Of a stretch of DNA of 64,000 nt, positions 46,059-58,219 are shown piece after piece. The stretch lies in contig JABWDB010000001.1 in assembly GCA_019614645.1 (NCBI GenBank), positions 22,127,501 to 22,191,500 on the forward strand. The letters run 5' to 3'. Position 1 is the first letter of the stretch, and each line of letters begins with the position of its first letter. Below the pieces are notes generated by a model. That model was given only the letters and a program-made list of their open reading frames with translations. It was not told where the DNA came from and ran no database searches. This DNA comes from Stratiolaelaps scimitus. Taxonomy: Eukaryota; Arthropoda; Arachnida; Mesostigmata; Laelapidae. The position numbers were made by a program, and so were the translations under genes.

Positions 46059-47914
46059 TGTACCCACGAATAGCACGACAACGGACCGCGGCGTCCGAAA
46101 AAAAAGCCCCGAAACACATCAGGAGAAATTGCATCCTCCTTCACTACCTCGCTGCCGGCCGCAGCTATACGGTGCCATCCCCATCGGGGCCCAGCCGGCT
46201 ATGGGCCCCCTCTTGTCCAGGCCCACGGCAGCGGAACGCTGCTCGGCGCAACGAACAATAATCACGCTCGATTCGGTCGTTCACACATTGATTCGAGTGG
46301 ACTGTATAGCCGTTCATTCGTCCATACTCTCCAGACCGACAACTGGCTGACTTGGCCGGCGGTCCATTTCCATTCTCGCATTATTTTTTCGCCCCCACTA
46401 TTCTATCTAAATCTCGATCATGAACCTATCCGAGATATTCTGACGTATGCACAACCGTCATAACTAACTGTCTTTTTCCTTCGCTGTTTTTGCGCGACCC
46501 GTTGAAAGCGAATGAATTCGATGAGCACGTACCGACTGCGAGCGCCCGCAGGGTGGAATGCTGCAAACGGAAAAATGGTCGACAAAAAAAAACACCATCT
46601 CTCATTATTGTCCAGTCTGCTGCTTGCCCTCGAGGTGATCGATGGTATATAATGTTTTATGCAAAGCTGATGACGGCGAGAGCTATTTAACCACGGACAG
46701 CTCAGCGACAACGGGGCCAGCAGCAGAATACGACTAACAGCAAATCGTATACGCCGGAATGAGCAAGATTACGAAAGCTAACTGCTTCTCCGTTGTTTTT
46801 TTTTGTTTCTTTGGCCCTTTAACTTCGGTGTTTACGTTCGACAGAAAAACAGACGTAGAGGGAGGGACGACCCGAACCGAGGAGAAATACGAGGCGAGCC
46901 TGTTGATTTTATTACGGCCGGCAGTGTTTTGCTAACACGATGGTGATTATGTTCGAGAGTCACTGTCTCCAGAGAGTTGCCCGCCGTGAATCACTCCCAT
47001 GGCGGTGTTTCGTCGATGGCGTCGCGCTGATCGACGCCACCAATGATTTATACCGTCTCGTTTCGTGTGTACGGTGGCCACGCATGTATGGCCCGACAAT
47101 TATGTCCATCATGCGAATAATGAACATGTTCGCTTTTCTTCGAGCTTTTCTTTTTCTATATATATATATTTTTTATTTTAGAGAAAACAAGCCAGCTCAA
47201 GCGGAGCTGGAATATCAGCTCGTTGACGTCGTTCGAAGTAGACGAAGCCCAAGTAGAAGTGCTGCTGCTTGGGGGAGTCGTGGTGGCGCGCTGTTCATTA
47301 CGAGATGACGGCCGTGTAGTCGTCTCGTTCGTTTTATGATCATTCGTCGCCGACTTCGTTCGCGTTGAGGTAACGCCGCTCGCTGCGGGAGCTAGACAGG
47401 GTTGTGGACGACCGCTGATCTGTCGACACTAAACAACACGAGACGAACGCATAATACCTCTCTCTTTGAACTTTTTGTTTCCTATTTTCTTGTGGCTGGG
47501 GGAGTCGTTAAAAAACAGCTCGAGAAAATGGAGAAGGAAATGAAGCCAAATATACGAACGTCTACCACCACCGTTGAAACGATGGTGAACGCCACGAGAG
47601 ATATAAATGCGCGTAGGACGATCGTTGTTGAGCGAAGTCAACGCTGATACAAGCGGTGTGCCAATTTAGAAGAGAAATATGCAGCTGCATTAGCTGGCAA
47701 GTACACACGGTGGCAGGTCGAAAAAATGGCTAAAAATGCCCTATCTGTCGTCTGCGTCTGCAGGCAGAGTGTAAGCGCGCGTTATGTAAGGTTACTTTTT
47801 CTCGACTTGACGTCGGCCGTGAGGTGTACCTTGGATAAGTACCACAGTCACATATGAATAAGCGAACGGGTGAGCCTCTAAACGTTCTAGGGTATCAGTG
47901 TCAGCGCGGCGGCT

Positions 47915-48045
47915 TGCACGGTGGCTTAGTTTTTGGCTGTAAAAATCCGGAGACCGCTGGTTCGAGTCCCGCGACAACCTGGAGATGCAAAATACAAACG
48001 AACTTAAACTTCATTGTAGAGATTGAAGTTCCTTTAATCAACTAA
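47915..48045 (+). mobile_element. tRNA-derived SINE (family A), best copy
   Basis: The head GGTGGCTTAGTTTTTGG at 47921-47937 fits a slightly expanded tRNA A box, and GGTTCGAGTCC at 47959-47969 is a perfect B box. The tail (ACAAACGAACTTAAAC, then a GATTGAAGTTCC region) is shared with the copy at 1021-1150. The B box is intact, but the anticodon and acceptor stems do not fold as a tRNA, so this is a SINE and not a tRNA gene. Confidence 0.65.
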
Positions 48046-48249
48046 TATAGCTTTATCTTCACCCGTACGACCTAGACCAAGCTGAGTAGGTAGATAGAAC
48101 AATAACCGAACGCCGTCAGGGGCCTAGCACCGTGTGCCCTGCAACATCAACGCAAGGACAGTGGTCTAATCATCACTGCCAATATCTCGATACATAACAA
48201 CAGAAACCTGCCCCGGAGAAACTTTTTGCCAGAGCCGTATCTCTGGTCC

Positions 48250-48266
48250 TCGTCGTCGTCGTCGTC
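48250..48266. repeat. (CGT)n triplet repeat
   Basis: Five to six CGT units. Confidence 0.85.
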
Positions 48267-48576
48267 CGGCGACAGACAGTTAGATAGACGGCGTTTTGTC
48301 TCTTTAGGTACTGACGCACTGCACTGTCGTTTATACGTCATCGAAATGATTCCCTCGGAAATTGCGTCGGTCGTGATTTTTGCGGCTGGCTGTGGCTCGC
48401 GTATGAGCCATTTATCACATTGGCCGATCAACATCAACTTGGGCGCCTCTCCTCGTGGTCTCCTAGACACACGTTCGGTCGGTACAGCCGGGACTATCAC
48501 GAAACAGGCCCTGATTCGTGTGTCTTTCGTAGCTGTAGGCGCTGCGTGCAAGAGAGAAAGGGAATAAGAGGCAGCG

Positions 48577-48586
48577 AAAAAAAAAA

Positions 48587-48621
<35 letters not shown>
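48577..48621. repeat. Compound A11-(TA)n-(GA)n
   Basis: Eleven A residues, about six TA units and about eleven GA units follow one another without any break. Confidence 0.9.
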
Positions 48622-48751
48622 CATATAGAAGAACGATTCAAAGGCGCTGTGCAATGCCACCCAATGTCATTTGTATTACTTAATGTTTGCAGATGATCAA
48701 CTAACACGCTGTTAATGACTGGCACTACATCGACGAACGCAGACGGACTCA

Positions 48752-48778
48752 CATATATATATATATATACATACATAT
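48752..48778. repeat. (TA)n microsatellite
   Basis: Nine TA units then two CATA units. Confidence 0.85.
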
Positions 48779-49018
48779 GTACAAATGAGCCGAAGCCATT
48801 TCAATTCCTCTCCTCCAATTTACCCCACAAAACCCCGCCCCTCCCCAAGAAACACACAGCCTCGTATGCGACAGCACCATTATTTGCTTGTGTCATTGCT
48901 TGTTAATTCGTTGCTCTTGTTGTCGTTATGTTATAGGTATGGCTATGTCCCATGTCGCTATATTTGCAGTTCCTGGAACAGCAAACAGGAATTACAAATA
49001 TACAACTATCACACAAAG

Positions 49019-49098
49019 ATATATATATATATAAAAACCTACGTAATCATTTCTACAGTTTCATATATACACACGCACACACACACACATATATATGT
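49019..49098. repeat. (TA)n, (CA)n and (TA)n cluster
   Basis: Seven TA units at 49019-49032, about twelve CA units at 49068-49089 and four TA units directly after. Confidence 0.8.
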
Positions 49099-49375
49099 AT
49101 CTGCGTGCTCAAACCGTAGCTAAACACACTCTCTATCACCGCGCTCGCTGCACATCCTGTGCTCTTCGAGGATTACGCTATCGACTTGATGAGATGTCTT
49201 TGAAGCTATAAATATAACCCTCAGGCGTGTGCTAGTTGCCATCCGTCGCTTATTATATGACGCATGTATCAGTTGCTTGTGCACAGGAATGTATATTACA
49301 TACGCCAGCTGGGAATTGTGTGGCATTCGATAATGTATCATTTGTTCGTCCGCTGTTGTCGCTCGCTCGATTGCA

Positions 49376-49390
49376 CTCTCTCTCTCTCTC
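49376..49390. repeat. (CT)n microsatellite
   Basis: About seven CT units leading into CACACAGAGACAG. Confidence 0.8.
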
Positions 49391-49555
49391 ACACAGAGAC
49401 AGTCAGTCATAACTCACAACCGTGTGATTATGAGCCATCACTACTCACTCATAACACTATGGTATACATGAGTATAGTACTTACCCTCGATATATATCGC
49501 TGCCATTGCAATTATAATTATCCAATACGATATATAGAGGTGCAACTCTGCAACG

Positions 49556-49612
49556 GCGCGCGCGGTGGCTTAGAGACGTGCGGCTATCTTTGCCGATATA
49601 ATTTCCTAACTT
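49556..49612 (+). mobile_element. SINE-like head (family A type)
   Basis: GCGCGCGGTGGCTTAG closely matches the head of the 47915 copy, but the B-box region has been lost and the sequence becomes unique within about 50 bases. Probably a truncated or decayed copy. Confidence 0.35.
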
Positions 49613-49633
49613 AATTTTTCGTTGCCTCGATTG

Positions 49634-49666
49634 CCCCCACCGTGGGGGATGGGGGGTGGGGGTCGG
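49634..49666. repeat. C/G hairpin fused to a G-rich run
   Basis: CCCCCAC (49634-49640) pairs with GTGGGGG (49642-49648) across one base. The G side continues as G5, G6, G5 and GG runs to 49666, a near-quadruplex motif. Confidence 0.8.
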
Positions 49667-49710
49667 CTAGCGAGATACCCGCGATATACAGATCGAGGGT
49701 TCTGCCGGCG

Positions 49711-49771
49711 CAGCTACTGCTGCTGCTGCTACTCTCGTCGTTGTCGTTGGTGTTGCTGTTGTTGTTGGTGC
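49711..49771. repeat. (CTG)/(TCG)/(TTG) triplet tract
   Basis: CTG units, then TCG and TTG variants, over about 60 bases. Confidence 0.8.
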
Positions 49772-50204
49772 CGCCATCGGCACCGCTTGACACGCTCGAC
49801 CCGACTTGACTCCGCTCAGCCCTGGCCGGGGCTCTGCTGTCGCCTCATCTCTTTCGATCCCTCTTAACCGCTGGCCTTGGCTAGCGCTGCCGTCCTGTCG
49901 AGCATTTGACGAACGGGTATGTCACACACACCCGTTCAGAGCGAGTGGAAGAACATTACATGTCTCTATAATTTCGGATCATCTTAGACAGGAAGCTTCC
50001 TGCCAGCGCTAGCGGGCTCTGAGCAGGCTGGCTTCTTCGTCAGCTCGGTTCAGTCATCGCACGATCGGCTGCTCGCCTTTACGACAACGACGACTTCAGC
50101 GCATACTGATACATACACCATCAACGGCAGCAGCAACGGTAGAAGCAGCGTTTTTCATAGCAGCTTTCGTTTCTATTCCAGAGCTAAGTCAAAGCACGAG
50201 CAGG

Positions 50205-50233
50205 GACATATATATATATATTATATATATGTC
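50205..50233. repeat. TA-rich palindrome
   Basis: GACATATATATA and TATATATATGTC form arms of at least 12 bp. Confidence 0.8.
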
Positions 50234-51321
50234 TATACAGGCACCTGTGTGGCTGTGAGGGCCCAGTGTATAATAGGATGTACTTCAATGCTTCTGTGTA
50301 TGATATTATTAAATACATTATGAGATATTGCGTTGGCAATAGTAGCGGCGACACCAGCAGTAGCAGCAGCAGAAACGGCAGTTTTTTTTTTGCTGTTTTT
50401 GTGCGAAGCGAGCAGTACCCGGGGCGATAGTCGCATGAGCAGGAGGCGTCATGTCCGTCAAATCGGCATCGTAGCGCTGAAGTGAATCTGGTGGACCAGC
50501 AAATGAGAGCAGTGTAAGTGAAGCCCGCTCGACGTCGCCGCCATCATCAGCATCATCGCTGGTGAAGATCGCACCCGGTATTTATTATATCAGGGCGCGC
50601 AGTCCAGGGCCAGTATATGGCGGGAGGGAGAACTTTCACACGGTTGATTATTTAGCGAACCGAGGGCCGACCCAGCAACCGACCAAGCCAGCGTCTGAGC
50701 TACCGACGAAACGGAAGAGCGACACGAAGTCCGCGACGTAGTGGCAACGTTCAAGTCAGCGTTGGCAGCCCCGAGGTCTAATCGAGGTGGTGGTGGTCGC
50801 ACGATGGGCAGCACTATGCAGGGACGACACACGTAGAGACGACGGTGGTGACAAACGACAATCGCGGAGGCAGCGCCAGTGGACAGTAAGCGGCAAACGG
50901 CAACCATACGCGTCGTACAGGATACTCAGCAATCGCTGACGGCTGCAACAGACTATAATCGTCGTCGAAACTGAGCAACACTACATGCTAGTCGGGACAA
51001 CTCTGGCAGCTGCCGGCAGTGCCGTGACACCGTGCGAGATATAGAAGGCTGGTTTAGAAATTAGCCTGCTCACAACAACAACAATCACATCCGACTCCCT
51101 CACCTTATCCCCTTTCAGCTACAACAACTGCTGCTGCTGCTTCTTCTGCGATTTAACGACGCATTTCAACTTAAGAAAATACTTTCGCGTTCTCTCTTCC
51201 GCGCTTTCTGTTCTTGTGTTAAACTCTCTATCGCCTCAACTTACATTGTGACACAGGTATTATAATAGGTAGTTAGATAGGATGAACGAACCTTTTAACG
51301 GTCAAATATTTATTTATTTCC

Positions 51322-51339
51322 CTCTCTCTCTCTCTCTCT
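51322..51339. repeat. (CT)n microsatellite
   Basis: Nine CT units. Confidence 0.85.
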
Positions 51340-52314
51340 GTCGTACGCTCTCGCCGTAAGGCTTCCTTAGCTTTTATAATATTTACGAGCTGTTATTGGC
51401 TATGCGCATCTGTCCCTGCGCGCTCTAATAAATTGAAAATAGAAATTTATAATATGAAAATCCGAAATATATTGGCTGCTGGCGAGCGGAGATGCCCCCA
51501 TAGTGGATGGCCTCAACCGACTGGTTGGCTGGTTGCCTCGAGTTACTTCCCAGAGCCGTTCCCCTGCCCTGCTCTACTGAAAAGCCGGAGGCGTAAATTA
51601 TATATTGAGTGGTGCGTCTGTCCGTGCATGTGCGAGTTGTTGTTATTTATTGTGTCGGGAGATGCGAGCGCACCACTGCTAACAGCAGAGGCAGAAGACG
51701 GCAACCCCTTACAACACGTCAGCAGCGTTAGCCATGTACGCTGCACATGGGTGACATATGTTTTAAAGTTAACACCCCGAAAGTGAGAGTAACGAGGCTC
51801 AAGTGAAAAAGCCTTTCATCACGATGCATTAATTAGTAGACACAGAGTACATATCGACGGGGTGTACATATCTCACCCGTGCCATTTCGATAATCGCGAT
51901 CGTCGGTGAGTTATGACGTTCTCTAAATTCGTTTCATTGGGATGACACTTGTGTTGCTCTGTATGGTAATAAGTATAGAGCACACCGCCGACGCTGGCAT
52001 CGTCGCCAAAATATATGTATGACTAATCTACAAGTCTTGAATTTAGGCTTGGCTCGATTCACTCTCACTCAACACTTTCGAGTAGGTAAACAAAATCGGA
52101 TAAAGCTCTGTCTATCTATCCAGTAAGAGTTTTCATATCGGGATCGAGCGACGCTCAACGCACTGATGCGCTATGAATAGCTCTCCGTTCTGGTACCGCT
52201 CGGCGTTCGGAGTTGGAACATGCATCGGTATATTATATATTATTATTTGTGCACCTTCCCGCTTAACTCGTCGGTACGCAAAATTGTGAGTGCCCGAGTG
52301 GATCCGGCAAGATT

Positions 52315-52338
52315 TCTCTCTCTCTCTCTCTTTTTTTC
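52315..52338. repeat. (CT)n with T-run
   Basis: Eight CT units then seven T residues. Confidence 0.8.
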
Positions 52339-53575
52339 TCTGATTTTCTCGGTGTCTAACAACGCGTTCGCCCAAAGCTCCGAAAGGTGTAATTTTAACC
52401 CGCTTTCTTTCTCCATCCCCATCATAGCCGCCGTCCTTTTAGGCCTTCAGCGTAGCGTAGCGCGCCTCTGTTGGCTTCGTCCTGCTAGATCTTGGGGAAA
52501 AAGACTGCGCAAAGCTTACCTTTTGATAGCTACGTAAGTGTTCTGCCTCGCCCTCCGTGAGGCCGTCGGATGTCGGCTGAGCGTGGCAGGTTTGAACTCG
52601 ACGGCGGATTGGCCTGACGGCGGCGCGTTGAGTCGAACTTAGTGGGCGCAGAGTTCTTTCGGCTTTCACGTTGCGAAGGGCAGTCCAGCTTTGCTGCTGG
52701 GCCCGTTGGCCTTGGTTTCGGGATGCGTGCCGTCTCGGGATGGCAGCGGTTCGGCCTCTCTCTCTCACGCATCCTCTTTCCCGCTCCGCCGCTCGGTAGG
52801 TTGTCCGCTCACTCATTCTCGGCTGCGCCAAGATACACTCTGCCGGTTTCTTCTACTCCCCCTTCTTTTTTTTTTGCGGTGTCCAAGATTCCGCGAACGA
52901 GCAAAGGCGCAGCACTTCGAAAGGCAAACGTGGCGAAGTGCTGACTCAACGGAATCCCTTCCCCCAACGCAACTCCATGGTGCCGCGCTGCCGCCTCCGC
53001 CCCTGCCGCCCTCGCGACCTCCCTCAAACCCCGCCAGCTCGCCGGTGGCCGCGGTACTCTCAACTGGCTTGGGTCATCGCGCTCGCTTTGCTCGCTACCT
53101 TGAACCGGCCTCCTGCACTCGACGCTTGATAGATCTTCGGAGGAGGATTGGGTAGAGGGGCGAAAGAGCCAACGAACGAACGATGGGCTGCCGGGTGCCG
53201 CCGCCGCCGGCGCAGCTCCTTGAAGACCAAGGAGAACATAGCCTGCTTGCGTTCTGTTTCTAAACAGCGCCCCATTGCTTGATCCCGTCTGCTTACCGTG
53301 CGTCCCTTGTCTACCCGCTGATTCCGAGCAACGACCGGGCCTGCCCTGTCTATTTCAACGCCGCCGTTCGGTCAGGCCCGAGTTTCATCCATCCGTTCGT
53401 TCGTCCGTGTGTCTGTGGGAAGCTTCCCATCTTTGCGAATGCCCGCTATTTCCGCATTTTGCCATCGAGACGCAGGTTTCTCCCTCTCTCTGTGTCCGTC
53501 TATTTCGTTTTCTATTTTTTTAGTGCAGAGCGCTGTTCATCTCCTGCTTTCCCAAGCTCCCGACGGATTCCCTTA

Positions 53576-53594
53576 CTGCTGCTGCTGCTGCTGC
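53576..53594. repeat. (CTG)n triplet repeat
   Basis: Six CTG units. Confidence 0.9.
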
Positions 53595-54039
53595 TTCCAA
53601 CGTTGCTTCGGCCGTATTCTTCCGTGGCCCACGTTCGGTTCTGCTCTGTCCTGCCCTGCTCAGCTCCCATCGCATCGCTGGAACAGCACAACTACTCCCC
53701 GATCCTGACCGACAGGTCCCCAGCGGCGGGCCCCGGGTGGTTTGCTTTTGTGATGGGAGGGCATCGCAGGAGCCCCGGCAGTCGGTGGCCCTACCGACCT
53801 CAACCGATGAGTCAAGTGTCGGTTCGTTTGCTGTCACTGTCACACTGTCGCTACTGGGTGACAATAGCGCGCCCTTTGCAAGGACTGTTTGAACAGAGCA
53901 GATCCGAAGGAGGAGGCACGAGATGGAGCAGGGAGCGGGACGGTCGGGGGGGGTCAGCCACGGAAGGACCTCAGCACCTCACATGCACCCATCTCCCCTT
54001 TGGACTGCTACTGGTTTTCCTTCTGGTGCGCGTTTGCTT

Positions 54040-54079
54040 CGTTGTTGTTGTTGTCGTCGTCGTCGTCGTCTTCTTCTTG
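54040..54079. repeat. (TTG)-(TCG)-(TCT) triplet tract
   Basis: Five TTG, six TCG and three TCT units in succession. Confidence 0.85.
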
Positions 54080-54396
54080 ACGGTTTCCCCTTAGCCACCC
54101 TGGCTGTGCATGCGGCTATTTGGTCTGCCAGTGTCTGTCGGCCATGCCAGGAAGTGAACGGTAATATGTAATTGCTCTTTAATCGCTCATGGCGTCCCAC
54201 AGAGTCAGAGCAATGGTTAAAGCGGCTTGACTTGGCTGACTTCTGTCAGAGGTATGCTTCGTCGCTTAACACGCCGCATAGCACAAATGCATGGCAAAGA
54301 CATAAGAGCCAGGGGCCAAATAGAGCGACCGACCGACCGACCGTCCATGTGTCTGTCTGTCCCCACTGCTCCTGTCCTCAAGATGTGGCTGAGCCA

Positions 54397-54450
54397 CCAC
54401 CACCACCGCGACCGCAGCCGCTCTCGCTGCTGCTGCTGCTGTCGTTGCTA
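54397..54450. repeat. (CAC)n and (CTG)n triplet repeats
   Basis: Four CAC units near 54399 and five CTG units near 54428. Confidence 0.75.
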
Positions 54451-54554
54451 GCGCCACCACTACTGTCAAGTGATCAAGAATACTCTCACGCCACATTGCA
54501 CGAACCACCGCGGATAGCATGAGGACGTACGTCCGTCCGACACCAGCAACCTTA

Positions 54555-54690
54555 TCAGCAGCAGCAGCAGCGTCAGAAGCCGCAGTGCGAGCCACCTGAT
54601 ACAAGCGACGATGGCGGCGGCGGTGGCGTCGTACATTTCCACCAAAAGCAATATAACGGATCAACAACAACAACAACCACAACAACAAAC
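54555..54690. repeat. (CAG)n and (CAA)n triplet repeats
   Basis: Five CAG units at 54555-54571 and about eight CAA-type units at 54661-54690. Confidence 0.8.
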
Positions 54691-55168
54691 GCTGGTGTTT
54701 CTCTAACACTAATGCTATTATCACCGTAGACGGAATTGCGTTGCTGCTGCTGTGAAGGTACGAACCAGTGTTACCAGTGAGTACACGCCGTGGACCCGGT
54801 GCGAAATTTTACTGTGGAATCACTGAGCCACAGCAGGGTCTCGCGGCGAGTCAATCTGATGAACGCACACCGCACACATAACCCGCATTTGGTTAAACAC
54901 CGAATGAATGCTCCTCTTAGTTTTCACGTATTACCTTAGCGGCACCTCAACGCCCTGTGGCTTTTGGAATTGTCCAAAAATCAGGCAGAGGCAAGACCGA
55001 AAAAAAGGGTCAGTTCAACACAACGGCAACTGCGACGGCGAGATTGCTATCTCGTATTAATATTACGATCATTGCCGAGGTATTTACACCGACAGATGTC
55101 GAGATATGCAACATGTGCGTCGTACTTGAGTCGGTATGTAAGTATTGCAATTAACCCCAATAACCCCC

Positions 55169-55191
55169 ATATATATATATATATATATATA
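55169..55191. repeat. (TA)n microsatellite
   Basis: Eleven TA units. Confidence 0.9.
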
Positions 55192-56221
55192 CCTTCTAAA
55201 ATTCCTTAATTGTTACTTAGTGCTTTGCTCCAACCATACGGATAACTTATTCGGCGATACCTCTATAACTACAAGCAACAACGCCAGGTTTGTGCCACGG
55301 ACGAACGAAAATCTATTATAGTAGACGAATGCTTCGTTGCCGATTACAGGATGCGACGAGCTGAACGCAAAAGGTCAGCACCCATCGATGAGATGCTTAG
55401 CCCGTTGAGAAATCTTAGATAGCGGCAAATAATCAATGCGATGCACTTCTTCAAGGGCACTGTGCGAACGTCCGTCTTGTACCGTTCAAGCGGCCGATTT
55501 GTTTTTATCCTGCCACGCTCAGGTGTCCATCCCACTTGATTCGGGTGACCGAATGATCTTTGGCTCGGCATTCGGAGCGACGTTGCCGGCTCGACCACTG
55601 GGCTCACCGCCATATGTTGTATCTCTCTGTATTTGCCGTGTCGTGTAGCATCGCGTTTTGTCGCTTGTAGCCAGCCGCCGTCACAGCCATTGCGTCTGGG
55701 TGTGTCCGCCTCGTGACACACGGACCCCCTGCCAGGCAACTAATTCCAATTGGTCGAATTTAGCTGGGACGGGCGAACGCCATCGGCGTACTCATCTCGA
55801 TCGACGATTGCTGGATCGACGCCATTCAACGTTGCCTCGTTCTCGTCTTTCGACTGCATCTTGAGCCAAAAGTTAAGTCGTTTTCGGGCAAAGTTCCACT
55901 GCGGCTTTGATCCGTCGGCGAAGTCCCACGCGAAGTCGTTCAGCATCAGCTACCTCAGCTTGTGCTTGGCTTCGGCTCGGTTCGCGCCGCCGACCGACCG
56001 CCAACGGTTCAAAGGTTAGCAACGAAACAACGAGAGATGCTCCGCACATCAACCATTCTCACCGTGCTGTAACAAACCAATCAACCCAAAATTACATGGA
56101 AACCTGAAAAATTCACCTCATTTCTCTTCAAACGCAAATGGCGTATGGGAGCTGAGGAAACATGATGCGCACGGATCGACATCAACGTGGATATGTGCGC
56201 GTGCATGAGATTCGCATTACG

Positions 56222-56244
56222 TAATAACAATAATAATAATAATA
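56222..56244. repeat. (AAT)n triplet repeat
   Basis: Six to seven AAT-type units. Confidence 0.8.
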
Positions 56245-56699
56245 GTATTGTAGCAGCTCCAAGTTATGCCAGCCGGTATTGTGGCATGTTATTCAGCGTG
56301 TTGTGTTTTTCAGTATTTTGTTCACTGTTGGCTGCTGTTGAGATCTTTGACAAAAGGGAACTCGCTTCACTTTCTAGAATTGGCCGGTGCGACTTGTTCA
56401 GTCGACCAGTCGACTGACGCTGACGGCGAGAAGATGATACATATTCTTCATATTGTTTTACTTTTCTATGATTTATAATTTAACTTTGTTATGCCACCGA
56501 CATATGAACGGATCTGTTTATGACGAGAAGTTAAGCATGCTTCGTCAAATATCGCTTGCATGTAGCACGGGTTGAAATTTCTCTGGGCTAGAAATCATTC
56601 GCCTGATACCATGTGAGGTCACGATAGATGTTTATTTGACTCGGGTACGCGGTTCGACATCAAGTATATAAACATAATAATAACACGCTGATAAATACG

Positions 56700-56734
56700 T
56701 ATATATATATATATATATATACACATATATATAA
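56700..56734. repeat. (TA)n microsatellite
   Basis: Eleven TA units, a CACA break, then four more. Confidence 0.9.
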
Positions 56735-57021
56735 ACGACGGTATGTATGCTTCGTTTCTATTCTTGTCCGGCATCAAGACACAGTGCTCCAATCGAACGG
56801 GTGGTTTCAATGCCGATCAAATGCTGGCCACACGCGAGGCAACGAAGAGCCAATCACCGACTGGCAGTAGGTAGGTAACGTCAATAGCGACGCCAGCAGC
56901 AGCAGAAATTATGGCGACACTACGGAAAAAATATCTTCTCTGCAGAAAACAGAAATGCGCATGCCGGCTAGATTCTTTAATAGCGCTTCCCCGCGTTGAC
57001 AACAAAATCAACAAGACATCA

Positions 57022-57048
57022 TGCTGCTGCTGCTGCGGCTGCTGCAGC
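57022..57048. repeat. (TGC)n triplet repeat
   Basis: Eight TGC-type units with one GGC change. Confidence 0.85.
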
Positions 57049-57285
57049 ATCATCAACAACAAGTATCATGTTGTTCCATACGAGGTTGTAAATTAGACGA
57101 TTTCAACGAAAACCGAGAAAAAAAAAAGGCGAACTAAAACAAGATCATGTTCTCGATATTGTTGTCTCCCACAGCCTCCTGCCTCGAGTCTATTGACACC
57201 ATACGCATGAGCATTGCCGACAAATCCAGAGAGATGTGCCGCCGCTCGACTCAACACTCGATTCTCGATGTTGCTACGTGGTGAC

Positions 57286-57300
57286 GTGTGTGTGTGTGTG
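57286..57300. repeat. (TG)n microsatellite
   Basis: Seven TG units. Confidence 0.8.
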
Positions 57301-57640
57301 CATGTGCTGTTATTGTTGTTATATATATCATGCCATCTAGCCGCTGGCATCTCCTGGTGATTGGTGGTCTGGCGGCAGATGATACGTTTTAACATTGACA
57401 CCATCATCGCGATTGCGACGAGTGCGTCAACAACGGCGACATCGCGGATGACCACAACATTCAAGTTTCGGCCCGGTGGCGTTTGGTGCTGACCGCGACA
57501 TTGGCAGCTTCTCGCTCACTCGGTCGTTTGTGGCGACCGCTGGTGTCGAAGTTAGCACCGCCAACTCTGCGGACACGATACAGTCGACACGTCGATATAC
57601 ATATACTTGTGTCTCATGTATATGCCTCTGCCTGGGTGAC

Positions 57641-57678
57641 GATAATAATAATGCTGCTGCTGCTGTTGTTGTTGTTGA
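57641..57678. repeat. (AAT)-(CTG)-(TTG) triplet tract
   Basis: Three AAT, four CTG and five TTG units in series. Confidence 0.85.
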
Positions 57679-57892
57679 TAACGATTATAGATGTCACTGC
57701 TACACTTCAACTACCTTCAACCTTTATTATATGTCCACCGAGGTAGAGGAAGAGCGGTTCCTGCTCTAGAGCGGGCGCCAGCCATCGCCGCAAATACTAC
57801 AGGCTATCACAACCTATATAATCGTAGTTGTAATACAACGGAAATTATGATAATGCTACTCTCTTTATGTTGTTATTAATGTGTGTCTTGTC

Positions 57893-57923
57893 CATATATA
57901 TATATATATATCTGTATATATAA
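57893..57923. repeat. (TA)n microsatellite
   Basis: Nine TA units, CTG, then four more. Confidence 0.85.
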
Positions 57924-58050
57924 TGCTGTGTATTCATACACACATTCTCGAATAGGATGGTGTTAATGTATTCGGTGGTCAGGTTGTGGCACGTAGCGTC
58001 ACCCGCGATGACTAGCGAGCAACCTTGTTGCTTCTCTTATTAGGGTATCA

Positions 58051-58088
58051 TGACGACGACAACGACGATGATGATGATGTTGTTGTTA
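58051..58088. repeat. (GAC)-(GAT)-(TTG) triplet tract
   Basis: Three GAC, AAC, then four GAT and three TTG units. Confidence 0.8.
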
Positions 58089-58219
58089 GTATCATTATAT
58101 TGAATGTATCGGCTCAGTGGCTGCCAGAGACGACGAGGTGTGCCTGTATTGAATTTATTGCCCGGACGAGACGTACAGTTTGATGGAGTTCGACGTTGCC
58201 GCTCCTTTACTCCTCCTAT

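Larger units (their letters stand above)
42700..46740. other. Stretch without a recognisable gene
   Basis: Moderately GC-rich with pyrimidine-rich runs from 44.5 to 45.2 kb. A 258-codon frame at 44450-45226 (+) is long, but its Ser/Pro/Arg-rich sequence shows no domain, and a 95-codon frame opposes it. I treat it as non-coding until tested. Confidence 0.5.
46740..52400. other. Repeat-rich stretch with SINE copies, no recognisable gene
   Basis: TA, CA, CT and GA repeats dominate from 48.5 to 50.3 kb. Frames above 100 codons are repeat-derived or overlap. The clearest object is the SINE at 47915-48045. Confidence 0.6.
52400..54160. other. GC-rich, pyrimidine-rich block
   Basis: High GC with many CpGs and long C/T-rich runs on the plus strand. 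The longest open frame in the window (271 codons, 53279-54094 plus) lies here, but it is dominated by Pro, Ser, Arg, Leu and Val strings from repeats. It may be a promoter-proximal or untranslated region; no gene is supported. Confidence 0.4.

Noticed and set aside
53279..54094. Longest open frame (271 codons, plus strand)
   Set aside because: Sequence is dominated by Pro/Ser/Arg and Leu or Val strings from C/T-rich and triplet repeats; no domain and other frames are open at the same place.
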